DNA from: Reclinomonas americana ATCC 50394
Taxonomy: Eukaryota > Jakobida > Jakobea > Jakobida
DNA: 21,069 nt
NCBI GenBank assembly: GCA_048213135.1
Contig: PS015107.1
Coordinates: forward strand, 39,165 to 60,233
Direction of reading: 5' to 3'
Below are positions 1 to 10,403 of this stretch, piece by piece; positions within the stretch are counted from its first letter, which is position 1; the number at the start of each line of letters is the position of its first letter. The translations under genes and the position numbers were made by a program. The notes beneath the pieces were generated by a model, which did no database searches, was not told the DNA's origin, and was given only the letters and a program-made list of their open reading frames with translations.

Positions 1-320
1 AGAGAAAAAGAAAAGGGGGGGGGATAGATCATTGTCGGGCAGTGGAGTCTGGAGGCACGCACGGAAAGCAGCGGCGTGCACCCAAACGGATCGGGTATGA
101 ATACAGCCCAACGATTAGTCTCCGACCATACACACTCAGAGTCAGCAAGTCTACGCACTGCACTCGTCCACTTTTTTCGTCCTCACGGGGAGGGGAAACA
201 AAAGAGAATGACGTGCAGCAGACAGGCTGAACTTGACATGTCGGTGAAAGGCAGAGGAAGAGAGGGGGGGAGGAGAGAAAAGGGAGGAGAGAATGGTGAG
301 AAAGAAATCTGCAGCCATAC

Positions 321-2575
321 CTGCCACACGACGCCGAGTGCCGCCGACAGCGCAATGAGAGCAATCTGGAAGATGAACATGCCGACAATGAAGCGATTGA
401 GGAAGCGGTCCAGCTGGGAGAACTTGGACGAGGTCTTCTTGAGATTGCGGAAGAGTTTCGTGTCGACGCCAGCGTACACCACCAAGCCGTACACGAACTT
501 GGTGTTGCGCAGCTCACATCCCTGCAGAGAGTGAGAAAGAGAAAGTTCTCACCATCATTGGTGGTGTGGGCGACGACGCAACTCGCAGCAGCAGCTGATC
601 CACATTGAAGCGCACACGCGTGTCGGCGCAGTGCAACACGGCGTCGAACTCGTGCAGCGACTCGCTCGGGTCGTGGCAAATGATGGAGCCCCGCTGATTC
701 GACAGCGAATCGGTGGTCAGCCAACTCGAGGTGTACGGCCGCGCGCGCTTCAGCTTCAGGTTGGTTTCACTGCAACAAGACACAATCCATGTAAACACGC
801 AGAAGGAGAAGGAGGGGGAGAGGGAGGAGAAGGGGGAAGGAGGAGGAGGAGGAGGAGAAGGAGAGGGAAAGGAGAGGGAGAAGGAGAAGGAGAAGGAGAG
901 GGAGAAGGAGAGGGAGGAGAAGGGGAAGGAGGAGGAGGGGGAGAAGGAGCGGGGAAGGGAGAAGGAGAGGGAGAGGGAGAAGGGGGAAGGAGAGGGAAAG
1001 GAGAGGGAGAGGGAGAGGGAGAAGGAGAAGAAGGAGATAGAGGAAGTGGAGAGTGAGGAGGAGCGGGGAAAGGAGAAGGAGGGGAAGACAGAGAGGGAGG
1101 AGAGTAGACAAGAGGAGGAGAAGGGCAAAAAAGAAGAACACGAAGAAGAAGAAGAAGAGGAATGAGGAGGGCAGGGGGAGAGGGGCAAAGAGAAGAGGAG
1201 GGCAAGGAGGCGGAGAGGAACGAGAAGGAGAAGGACAAGAAGAAACGGAAAGAGAAGAAAAGGTGCAAGGAGACGGAGAAATAGTAAATGAACGCGATCT
1301 CGAAGAAGAACAGGAGGAACAAGGAAGAGGAGGAGGAGCTCAACCCACAGACATGCACCCCCACACACACTCGCTCGCTCCATCCACCCACGCACCCATC
1401 CAGATTGGCGGTCTGCACATACGCCGTGCCCTCCTCGCCAGCCGACGACGACAACAGAATAAGATCGGCCGGCACAAAATCGCCCTTCTCCACACACACG
1501 ATATCGCCGACACGAATATGCATGGTCTTGATGTGCGACCAGCGGCCGTCGCGCAGCACATTAAAGCACGCCGAATTCGCCTTGCGATCGCTCTTGTACC
1601 TCGCCCAATCCTCCACCGCATCTTTGATCGCCGTCACCAACACAATAAACACCAGCGGCGTCACGGCGGCCGCCGGCAACAGCGGCGAAATGGACGGAAT
1701 TTGCGCGATAATCATCGAGATGAGAAAGTAAAAGTTGGAGACGCGTCGGAACTGCTCGAGCAAATTCAGCGGCACAAACGTCAGCAGCGTGTACCGCGTC
1801 GTCCGCATGTAATTGTCAGGGTAGCCCTTGGCAAGGTTCGCCTCCGAGTTGTTCAATTCGACAACGTAGTCTGTGTGTGGATGTGAGTATGTGAATGCAA
1901 ACAGAGATGGTCGACATGGCCGCGCGCGCGCACCGGGCATGACCTCGCCACCGGCGTCGTCTCTGTCGGCGGCCGACTCATGCGCTGCAATGCTTCCACC
2001 CGCTGCGCCTGCCGCCTCATGCACCGAGCTTGCAGTCTCAAACGGCTTATGCGCCGCTGAATCCGCGCGCTGCTCCGACGCCAGTCGCTCACGCTGTCGG
2101 CGAATCGACAGGCGCCGCTGGTACTCTGAGCGCACCTCATCGTCCTCCTCTGCCGGGTCGTCCACGCTCGCTGCGCCTCCATGCCACGAGCGTCTATCGG
2201 GCGGCGGTCTGCGCAGAGGCGGGCCGACGCGACTGCTGGCAAACGAGGCGCCCTCCAGGTCGTGCTCCGTGGCGTCGTCGTCCATGAGCACGCGCGTGGC
2301 CGACGACGACGGCGCAGTGGCCGAGGCTGCGCGGGCGGCGGCGGCTGTCCCCGAGGAGTTGGCGGCGGGTTGGACGCGGTACGCGGGCTCCAGCCGCGTG
2401 CTGCGCCTTGAACCTCCGCCGCCACCACTCGCGCTGCTGGCTGTGTTGTTGTGTTGCGCGAGACTGTCGCCATCTAACAGCTACACATGGAGAAGAAGAA
2501 GATGAGTTCATATGAGTGAGTGCGAGAAGAAGGGGCACGCGCGCGTGTGTGTGCAACTCTGCGCTGATCGGCCAT
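321..2575 (-). CDS. P4-type ATPase (phospholipid flippase), N-terminal part, runs off left edge
   Basis: P4-ATPases move aminophospholipids from the outer to the inner membrane leaflet using ATP. Modelled exons: 2575-2558, 2480-1934, 1870-1396, 769-583, 521-321; phases agree throughout (476 codons). Residues 1-188 are a low-complexity Ala/Ser/Gly/Arg extension. Residues 193-196 (ELNN), then TLLTFVPLNLLEQFRRVSNF (217-234 region) and the first two membrane helices (about 233-271) match the family N-terminus. The actuator loop carries DGET at 346-349, with E348 the family's dephosphorylation glutamate; this motif is created by splicing 1396 to 769. Exon 5 has the RNT, YAGVDTKL and third-helix region (453-475). 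The phosphorylation site (DKTGT) lies outside the window. A donor after 321 opens an intron with no recognisable exon down to position 1. The first 18-nt exon (ATG at 2575) is the least certain part. Family assignment is secure. Confidence 0.9.
770..1395 (-). repeat. Pyrimidine-rich microsatellite intron of the flippase gene
   Basis: This 626-nt intron splits the DGET codon run. About 500 nt of it (roughly 790-1290) is almost pure GGA/GAA/GAG repeat on the plus strand, so CT-rich on the transcribed strand. Several long reading frames cross it in all directions and encode only Pro/Ser/Leu, Glu/Gly/Lys or Phe/Leu runs; they are repeat artefacts. Confidence 0.85.
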
Positions 2576-2897
2576 TGGAATTTTTCGTGTTGGTGCAGTC
2601 AAAGTGTGTCCTTCGACGTTCGGTGGCCGTGTTTTTTGCGTCTGTGTGCACAGTGCGCGTGGTGTTTGTGTTGTTGTAAAGGGGGAAGCCGCATGCGCGT
2701 GAATGAAAGAAAATGATGCATTCGTGACGTTTTTCATTCTCTCTCGTTGTTGTTGCTGTTTCGTGCAAGTGGGCGCTGTGTCTGTTGTTGTTAATGGTGG
2801 TGGTGAGTGGCATGCAGGAGTGTGCGCGCTTAGATGGGAGGAAAAGGCGTGTGTGTCCTGTCGACGCTCATTCCGAGATAAGAATCAACGCAGAGCA
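2576..2897. promoter_or_regulatory. Shared 5' region between flippase and ROMO1-like genes
   Basis: The two start codons face away from each other across 322 bp, so this segment must hold both promoters and 5' UTRs. It contains many CA/TG and purine runs. I see no convincing TATA box or other defined element and no coding exon. A role as a bidirectional promoter is inferred from gene orientation only. Confidence 0.4.
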
Positions 2898-3400
2898 ATG
2901 GACAGGTGCGCTCTTGCTTTCCACACACACACTCTCCTTCTCTCTGTCTCCGCTCACCACTGTGTGTGCGCGTGCAGGAACAAGCAGTGCATGCAACAGG
3001 CAGTGATGGGCGGTGCGCATAACACACACACAAAGATGCACTCTCACTCTCTCACTCTCGCACTGTGTGTTGCGCAGCGGGTATGGGATGCGCTGTGGGA
3101 GTGGCCGTGGGCGTGTTTGTTGCGTCTCTCTCACTCTCTCACACATGCACAGATTGCATTTTTCTCACTCTTTGTGTGCAGTTTGGCACAGTGTCTGCAT
3201 TCAGCCCGGCTGCAAGAGGCCAGCGGTTGCGCAAGTGGATGTATGACATGCCTCGGTGAGAGCAGCAGCAGTAGCACGCATGTATGCAACTCACACACTC
3301 TGCTCACTCACATCGATGACTGTGTTTTAACAGGTACGCAGCGCAGAGTGGCGCCACCTTTGGTCTGTTCATGGGCGTTGGCACGTACATGCGGTGCTGA
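2898..3400 (+). CDS. ROMO1/MGR2-family mitochondrial inner-membrane protein, 5 exons, 74 aa
   Basis: ROMO1 (animals) and Mgr2 (fungi) are small inner-membrane proteins that act with the TIM23 presequence translocase. Exons: 2898-2905, 2978-3012, 3078-3118, 3182-3255, 3334-3400, which join in phase to 74 codons plus TGA. The product has glycines at 14, 18, 22, 26 and 30, a GxxxG ladder in the first membrane helix with MGCAVGVAVG (17-26). A basic loop follows (RGQRLRKW, 40-47), then a second glycine-rich helix with QSGATFGLFMGVG (57-69) and a C-terminal Arg-Cys. Order, spacing and the terminal RC match ROMO1, which is 79 aa in humans. All introns are 65-78 nt. The first coding exon is only 8 nt, so the start is likely but not certain. 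The gene is tail-to-tail with the symporter, with 106 bp between stop codons. Confidence 0.87.
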
Positions 3401-3506
3401 TCCTCCTCCTTGTCTCTGTCTCACTCTCATTCTCTCGTCAAAAGATCTACATTCGAGTGTTTGTATTTGATGAATCAGAGGCTGCTTTTTCTTCTTCTAT
3501 CTTCGA

Positions 3507-6500
3507 TCATCGGAGGGCTATGATTAGTGAGGTTAGCGTGGTGACGAGGCCAATGGCGAAGAGATTCGCTGTCCATCGAGCGCCTCGTCCGCTGCGCGGT
3601 AATAGACTGGCGTCGGTGGCGGCAATGGACGTCGGTGCGGCCATGGTGTTGTCGTCGTGGTGGTGGTCGCCGCTGGGTGGCGATGGAGGTGGCGAGGATT
3701 CGACGGGGTGTCGATCGGGTTTTGGAGGGAAGAGCACGAGTGTGCGGACCACGTCGGGGTGCTCCACGCGCGTGAATAGGCTGGTGATGATCTGCGGGAG
3801 GTGGGGGGGGGGAGGGGGGAAGGGTGAGGAAGAAGAGGAAGGGGGAGGGGGGGAGGGAGGGGAGGCGGAGAGAGTGCAGATGGTAGCAGATGCATGCGTG
3901 CGTTGTATCCTTGGTCAAAGTGGAAGAGCAGAGGCATGAGAGAGAGAGGGAGAGAGAGAGAGAGAGAAAAGAAAGAAAGAAAGAGAGACAAGAGAGAGGA
4001 AATGGGCGGAAGGAGAGAGAGATTGTGCGTGTGCGCGAGTTACCTGCACGAGGACGCAGACGGGTGCGAACACGGCCACAAAATTGAGAAAGTTGGAGCC
4101 GGCAAAGACACCGATGATGCCGGTGGGTTTCTCGCTGAGACTCGAGTACACCACCTCCAGGAGGAAGCGTAGGGCACCGATGCAGAAGCCCACGATGAGG
4201 GTCACCAGGCCGGAGATTTCTGCAATCGACATTCTTGTGAATTTCAACACGTGCAACCACGCCAACGCGACTCGGCTCACCTGTGGCTCGGTACCTGTTA
4301 TACAAAACCAAACACACAGTTAGTGAGGATGTGGAATGCACACTTGGCGACGCATACTGCGCACGCACCATACAACTCCGACAAAGAAAATGACGGCGAT
4401 TGGCGGAGCGAAATACGACATGATCTGTCATTTCAGTGGTCAGCGCCTGCATCCTCACGCAGGCAGTGTGTGCATGCAGACCTTGTGGGTGTAAATGTAC
4501 AGCTGGTTGCTGACGAGCGGAATGAAGGGCACAAAGGCCAGGCTGACCATGGTGAGGATCACAATATTAAGGCGACCCAGCAACACACGCCGACCCGGAG
4601 CGCACTTGTCGCCGATTAGATCTGTGCAGGCGTGCGCACGGTGAGGTCGCGAGGATGGAGATGCAATCCACCTTGTGATAGAGGAGGCGCACCAAACGTG
4701 AGAATCGTGGAGGCCGAATTGAGGACCGATGCAATGCTGCTCATGAGAGCGGCAAACATGGCGGCAACCATGAGTCCGAGCAGGCCCTCTGGGAGGAGGC
4801 GTGTGGCCAGCAGCGGATACGCCGCGTTGGGTTGCGCGGCCACCTCGGCTGGGTACACTGCCGATGAAAAACAAACGAGTGTCAGCGGAAGGAGGGGAAG
4901 AGAGGGGGAAGAGAGGGGGAAGAGAGGGAGAAGAGAGGGGGAAGAGAGGGGAAGAGAGGGGAAGAGAGGGGAAGAGAGGGGAAGAGAGAGGGAGAAGAGA
5001 GGGAGAAGAGAGGGAGAAGAAAAGGGAGAGAGGAGGAGGCACCGAGACGGAAAGGGACGGAGGATCCACGCAACGTGCTCTCGCAATGAGACCCGGAATG
5101 ACCATCAGCACGAGTGGCGTCAGCTTGAAGAAGCCGGCCAGCACGCAGCCGGCCTTGCCGTGCTCCAGTGTCTTGGAGCCCAGTACGCGCTGTCGTGGGA
5201 GTTCATGAGTGAGAAGTGGGTAGGGAAAGGGGAGAGTCGTCGTGGTGCGCACCTGCACAATCACTTGATCCGTGCACCAGTACCACAGCGACGTCCACAC
5301 CACTGCCAGCAACACCACACGAGGTCACTCACTGCATGCGAGCACGCTCCAAGTGTCACGCAACGGCCGAGAAACACGCCCGTGACGGGAAAGTGTGGAT
5401 GATCGATGGGCTGGATGAGGTGGAAATCCGCGGCCGGCAAACCCGACTCCTTCAGACCACTCCAGCCGCCCACCTTGACGAGGCCCATTGTCGACAGCGA
5501 CACGGTGCCGAGGAGCAGCACCCACTGCGCAGGAAAGGAAAATGCATGAGGAGGACAGGGGGTTGGCGAACACGCTGGCGGCAACACGCAACCGTCTGCA
5601 TGACTTCGGTGCGCACGACGGCGCCGAGACCGCCAAACGCCGTGGCCGCCGACGGGATCGCCAGCACCGTGACGACCACCATCGGATCCCACCCGGCTGC
5701 CGCCTGCAGCAGCACTCCACACGCGTACAGCGACGCACACAGTCGCGTGAGCACGTACAACACCAGCGACAGCACGGCCAGCAGCGTGCGCGCCTTTGGA
5801 CCATATCTCCTGCGCGTGTGGTGGCCAAGTGAGCAACGAGGCCACCACGGCCACGAAGAGACAGAGAGCGCAACTTGAGCACAAACTCAGGCATCGTGAT
5901 CACGCGCGATCGCAAGTAGTACGGCAGAAACACCCAGCCCAACACGAGGATCAAGTACGCCGAGACCCACTCGCCAAACACCGCACAGATGCCATCCACA
6001 GATCCCGAGGCCGCCAGCCCAATAAAGTGCTCACTGACGCGTGAAAGACGGCATGAGCAATGGCGGCAGAGGCCAGCTGCACAGTGTCTCCGACTCACCT
6101 GCCAATGTTACTGGAGAAGAGCGAACAACCAATCGCGAACCACGACACACTGCGATTGGCGAGAAAGAACTTGGCATCGTTGGAGGACTGCCGTTGCTCC
6201 GCAGTCTCCGGCACCGATGCACTCGACGAGTGCTCGTGCGCGGCGGCGGCATCAGTTGGCTTGGACGACAGTGGTGACGACTGCTCTTCTTCCTCTGTGT
6301 GGGTGCCACTGAGCGTGAGTTCACTTGCCTGCTGTTGTTGTTCTTTCTCTTATACACAGTGTGTGTGTGTCCACCTCGAGCTGCATTGTCGGTCTCCGCA
6401 TCACGCAGTCCCAGCACACTTGGGCGGCTGCTCATTGCTGTCATCTCAATCTGCTCGACTGCTGCGAAATCAGGTGGAGGATGTTGCGACTCCTCGCGCA

Positions 6501-6727
6501 GCAGAGTGGCATGTGCAATGCCACTCTTCTCCACTCCACCACATGCTCTACAACACACTCGTTTCCACAGCTCCTGTGTGCGCGTAAAAGAGAGTGAGTG
6601 AGTGAGTGGGTGATTGCGCGCTTGTGTGAGTGAGCAACTGAACTGTGAGTGTGGGGAAGATGGCGGCGATGAGGAGCAGCACAAAGTAAAAGGCGATGAC
6701 GACCCAGTCACCGCCCGCAAGTGCCAT
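3507..6727 (-). CDS. SGLT-like sodium/solute symporter (SSF/SLC5 family), 14 exons, 675 aa
   Basis: This is a plasma- or endomembrane cotransporter that uses the Na+ gradient to import sugar, inositol or a similar solute; the substrate cannot be told from sequence. Exons: 6727-6644, 6573-6375, 6294-6099, 6033-5863, 5809-5593, 5524-5365, 5302-5253, 5189-5075, 4857-4693, 4621-4482, 4424-4369, 4294-4281, 4219-4044, 3791-3507. They join in phase to 675 codons plus TGA. Family hallmarks in order: FFLANRS (137-143), [16 protein letters not shown] (from 152), [25 protein letters not shown] (347-359), [15 protein letters not shown] (ending about 447), [12 protein letters not shown] and a final C-terminal membrane helix (about 656-674), as in SGLTs (about 660 aa). 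Residues 29-135 form an extra hydrophilic segment between helix 1 and FFLANRS. The exon 4/5 junction (gtctct donor) is the weakest. One exon is only 14 nt (4281-4294). Confidence 0.92.
3792..4043 (-). repeat. Purine/pyrimidine tract in symporter intron 13
   Basis: Intron 13 contains G/GA-rich runs on the plus strand (about 3806-3872 and 3937-4022). On the transcribed strand they give a long polypyrimidine region leading to the acceptor at 3792. No exon is visible inside. Confidence 0.75.
4887..5038 (-). repeat. GGGGAAGAGA-type tandem repeat in symporter intron 8
   Basis: About 15 imperfect copies of a 9-11 bp unit (AGAGGGGAAG and variants) fill most of intron 8 (4858-5074). On the transcribed strand the unit is CTTCCCCTCT. 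Apparent Arg/Glu/Gly or Ser/Leu/Pro reading frames here come from the repeat. Confidence 0.85.
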
Positions 6728-7184
6728 TCTTTCGTTGTTTGTGTCGCCGGAGTCTGGGCATGCAGGACAGACAGGGCATATTTTTGCAAGACAAGTCGCG
6801 CGCGCGTTTTCTCGTGGAGTGAGAGGCATCGCTGATGGATGTGTAAGGTGCTGTGGTGGGTCTTTTGTGGGGGCTGCGACGTTTAACTGCCCATGCAATC
6901 TGTGAGTTATCGATCGTGCCATGCATTGCATGCTGTAAATGGATTGGAGACGCTGGTAGTTTGTATTCGCTGGTACACAAGGCGCTGTTGTCCAGCTGCT
7001 AATAAGTCTCATTCACCGCTGTGGATACATGGTGATTACAAGGACCCGGACATGTACAGCTGCAGAGATCTCTTGACCAATCAAGAGTAACCTTACAAGT
7101 CACTGCTACACTGCATTCCACCAGCGTCAGCAGCCAGCTACATCACTTAGGAGATATCGTTGTGTGGCCCTCCATGCTCTCTTA
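6728..7184. other. Gene-free stretch upstream of the symporter
   Basis: This 457-bp segment lies between the symporter start and the stop codon of the next minus-strand gene. It must include the symporter promoter and 5' UTR and the neighbour's 3' UTR. Short open frames exist on both strands but none shows coding character or a recognisable family. I see no RNA gene in it. Confidence 0.5.
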
Positions 7185-8833
7185 TTACATGTGGCCGTGT
7201 GGAGGCGCAGGTGGCGGTGGTGGTGGTGGAGGCGGCGGTGGTTGCGGTGGTGATGCGAAGCCCGGAAGAGGTGAGGGAGTGCCTGGAGTGCCGGCTGCTG
7301 CGCCGCTGCTGGCTGGTGCATTCGGCAGGACGTCTGCAGGCGCGGAGTTTCGGTCAGTGTTTCGTGCTCGTACCCTCCCCGTTTGCCAATCACCGCAAGT
7401 GGACATACCGACAGAGTCCGTCACCGACTTGCCCAACGTTCGTGCCTTGTTGCGCAGCGCCTTGGTGAGCATCAGCTTCACTTGCTGCTCGGATTCCTCC
7501 GTGTCGGGTCGCTCGCGTCCCGACCGGCGCTGCAGGAAGTCGAGAAGCCAAGTGGAGGCTGGATATATACATTTTTCGCACACGTGTGATGATGTCGGTA
7601 ACGAGCCACGCACGCCACGCACACACGTACAGAAAAAGAGAACACACCTTGCGTGGCGTTGGTACGACTGCCGATCATGGTCTTGCGCAGAGCCAGTCGC
7701 ATGAGCAGGTCGTAGCCGCGGTCGTAGGCCTTGCGCGCCACTCCATCCAGCACCACACTCTGCTCGTTGATGTAGATGACGCAACGGCACGCCGCCAACA
7801 AGCTATCCAGGTACGCCGACGCGGCCCCTGCTGCCGGCTCGTCGACGTTGCCAATGCCGCCGGCGCCGGCAAGTGCCGCCATGTCGCCTCCGCTGCCGTC
7901 GGCACTGGAATCGAAAGAGGCCACAGTCCGCATGCCATTGTCGACTGCCGTGACCTTGGTGGTCGTCACCGCCGTTGAGGAGCCGGCGTTGGCCACCGCA
8001 GCCGCCTCACTGGACGCCGTCATTTTCGTGGAAGCGTACTGCATGTAGGCGCCATCGCAGTGTTGTGCACACCATATGACGCGATCCACGCACGCGATCA
8101 TGTGCCTCACGTTGGCCAGGCGCTGCTGCTCGGCCACCACACGATGCACGGCGTCGGCCTCGTCTCTCCGCAGCTGCTCGGCTATCTCCCGCAGGCGCTG
8201 ATGCATTTCGTCGTCGATCTCGAAATCGCCGGTGGCGGATGATGCCGATCCGTGGCGCTGCGCATGTGCGTCGTCTGCGTGTGCGGCCGCAGATTCGCGC
8301 GGCGAGTCGAGGAGGAACGCGGTGGCGGGTGGTGAGTCGCTCCACATGGGGGGCACGTGGTCTTGGCGCACCGAGAGACCAACAGCTGGCTGAGACCAGG
8401 CTGACGCCTGGGTCTGTGCTCGCTCCATAAGCCACGAGTGAAAACACAAATGAGCCAGGACTAATCCAAAACGCCGTCAATCTGCGGCGTGGGACAGATA
8501 GAAGCCTCGCTGTGGTGAGCGGTGCGTGGTCACTGGGGGGTGTGGAGGCCCGACGACATACAGTGGATTCAGTACCCGATATCGATAGAAGAGTGTTTTT
8601 CCCTCGCAGTTGACGGGCAAAACGGTTCGCGTGCATGCCACGAACGCGACAGCATTGTCCGCCTGCCAACAATGGTACACGACGATTGAGCCAGCCAGCA
8701 CATTGTCCGCGACCGGCTCGTGGCGTGGTGTCCGCGTGGTGGACAGGCGACGTGGGGAAAACGGACATCACATGCGTTGGGGGGACGCGAGCATAATATT
8801 GAGGGAATAAACGACAAAAAAGTAAGTGTTCAT
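7185..8833 (-). CDS. Unrecognised protein with helical centre and proline-rich tail, at least 432 aa
   Basis: Not assigned to a family. Exons 8716-8558, 8413-7648 and 7558-7185 join in phase to 432 codons plus TAA. Exon one has strong codon bias and a beta-rich, Cys/Trp-containing stretch (VVYHCWQADNAVAFVACTRT). Exon two starts with a Ser/Ala/His-rich linker, then a charged helix likely to form a coiled coil (EMHQRLREIAEQLRRDEADA), an Ala/Gly-rich linker, and another helical block (YLDSLLAACRCVIYINEQS). The last exon has FLQRRSGRE, a Lys/Arg-rich helix and a Pro-11-type run before the stop. No membrane helix or signal peptide is visible. The 5' end is unresolved: coding frame 8716 has no in-frame ATG. 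An 18-nt exon at 8833-8816 (ATG, phase 0) could supply the start, but the acceptor before 8716 (cacgag) is weak. Confidence 0.55.
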
Positions 8834-8897
8834 GGAGAGCAAAAGCGAGAGCAAAAGAGGGAGCAGAGGTGGTGGTGGTGGTGAGACAGGCGAGGCA

Positions 8898-9650
8898 TCA
8901 CATTTGTGCGCACTTGATGTCGGCATCCTCGTCGTCGTCCAGCGACGGCAGCCGATTCTCAATCTCCTCCCACCACTCGCCGCACTCGACGCCATGCACC
9001 TGCACACCCGCCGGCTCCAGAATGTGCGACCGTGGGTCGTACTTGAAGTGTACCTGGCACTCACACGCATCGCCTGCATCGCACAATCAGCAACAACAAA
9101 CGACGACGAGCACCGATCGCGAATACAAACCATACAAAACCAAGTCACTCGGCGACAGGAAGTTGTACGACACCATGTCGGACTTGTGCGGCGACGGCAG
9201 GCCTCCCGTGCACACGTAATGCAGCTACCACAAGACATGAGAGGAGGAGAAGAACGCGAACGTGAGACGACAGCGGACAAACCTGTCGCTGCAAGGCAAA
9301 CGAAAAGTCCTCGGACAGCTCTGCATACACAGTGGCAAATGAGTGCATTGTGCTTTCACACAGTGTGAGTGAGTGCTCTGACCGACTCGTGCAGAGATCG
9401 GATCGCCTCCGGCACTGCCTGGCGGGTTGCTAGCTGCCTGTTCGGGAGTAACAAGATCTGCACACAAAATGATGCAACAAGGTGAGCGTGAAAAGCGCGG
9501 GAAGGCAAGGGGGGAAGAAGAAGAGAGATGGGGAAAACGCAACATGCGGGCTTGAATGGAGTCGAGTGTCTCCAACGAAGCTGAGTGGACATGTCAATAA
9601 GCAACACAGACGCACGCTCATTCATCACTTGCTCTCTCGTGCGTGCGTGC

Positions 9651-9712
<62 letters not shown>

Positions 9713-10338
9713 CTGTCTCTCACGCAACTCTTCCTGCGGCCTTTCCATTCACATGAGTGGCGCGGAAGCACCACACAGGCGGTGTGTCACTGGGCGCGTA
9801 CTTGGAGAAGCACAGCTGACAGGCATANNNNNNNNNNNNNNNNNNNNNNNNNNNNNNNNNNNNNNNNNNNNNNNNNNNNNNNNNNNNNNNNNNNNNNNNN
9901 NNNNNNNNNNNNNNNNNNNNNNNNNNNNNNNNNNNNNNNNNNNNNNNNNNNNNNNNNNNNNNNNNNNNNNNNNNNNNNNNNNNNNNNNNNNNNNNNNNNN
10001 NNNNNNNNNNNNNNNNNNNNNNNNNNNNNNNNNNNNNNNNNNNNNNNNNNNNNNNNNNNNNNNNNNNNNNNNNNNNNNNNNNNNNNNNNNNNNNNNNNNN
10101 NNNNNNNNNNNNNNNNNNNNNNNNNNNNNNNNNNNNNNNNNNNNNNNNNNNNNNNNNNNNNNNNNNNNNNNNNNNNNNNNNNNNNNNNNNNNNNNNNNNN
10201 NNNNGCAGAGAGAGTGAAAGTGTGAGTTGAGAATTGACTTTCGCCAATGAGAGAAGAGTGCGTTTGCAAGTGCACCTCCAGCTTGTATGGTTGATCGCCC
10301 ACGTACAGTGTGGGTGTGAGCATCGGAGGCGCGGCCAT
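8898..10338 (-). CDS. Unrecognised acidic-tailed protein, interrupted by assembly gap
   Basis: Not assigned to a family. The start ATG is at 10338, only 65 bp after the stop of the upstream GTPase gene. Modelled exons: 10338-10239, an exon emerging from the gap and ending at 9791, then 9457-9383, 9320-9283, 9224-9131 and 9073-8898 (TGA). Phases agree after the gap. The visible protein begins MAAPPMLTPTLYVGDQPY, then resumes with CQLCFSKYAP and continues with ELSEDFSFALQRQLHYVCTG, SDMVSYNFLSPSDLVLYG, HFKYDPRSHILEPAG and WWEEIENRLPS. It ends in an acidic patch (DDDEDAD) and KCAQM. Nine of the residues after the gap are Cys; no CxxC pair pattern or membrane helix is clear. Residues inside the 377-N gap are unknown, so neither length nor the first splice junctions can be fixed. 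Confidence 0.55.
9639..9710. repeat. (TGCG)n then (GT)n dinucleotide repeat
   Basis: A pure alternating tract: several TGCG units followed by about 25 GT units. It lies in an intron of the gap-interrupted minus-strand gene (9458-9790). Such alternating purine-pyrimidine tracts can adopt Z-DNA and often vary in length. Confidence 0.9.
9828..10204. other. Assembly gap (377 N)
   Basis: A run of 377 undetermined bases inside the minus-strand gene 8898-10338. Translated X runs crossing it are not evidence of coding. The gap starts just beyond a long GT repeat, a usual cause of assembly breaks. Confidence 1.
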
Positions 10339-10403
10339 GTCAGAGAGAGGGAGGGGAATGCGTGATTCGGGACACAAGGACGTTCACTTGTCTCTCCCGT
10401 CTT

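Noticed and set aside
1-318. A further flippase exon at the left edge
   Set aside because: The expected sequence after the third membrane helix is not found in any frame on the minus strand. The segment is treated as intron, continuing outside the window.
756-2291. A 511-residue minus-strand open frame
   Set aside because: It begins at a GTG inside exon 2 and, after exon 3, reads through a GGA/GAA repeat intron as Pro/Ser/Leu. Splicing at 1396/769 instead yields the conserved DGET motif.
4887-5038. CRISPR-like array or tRNA cluster
   Set aside because: The units are 9-11 bp, contiguous and without unique spacers; it is a simple intronic tandem repeat. I found no tRNA-like cloverleaf in the window.
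8716-8898. Joining the genes at 8898 and 8716 into one protein
   Set aside because: The exon at 9073-8898 ends in an in-frame TGA. Donors before it (phase 2) do not match the phase 0 needed for the clearly coding frame at 8716. Two genes fit better, though an assembly error cannot be excluded.
9482-10377. Open frames across the 377-N gap
   Set aside because: They consist mostly of undetermined residues and a GT-repeat (Val/Cys) run, so they are not evidence of coding.
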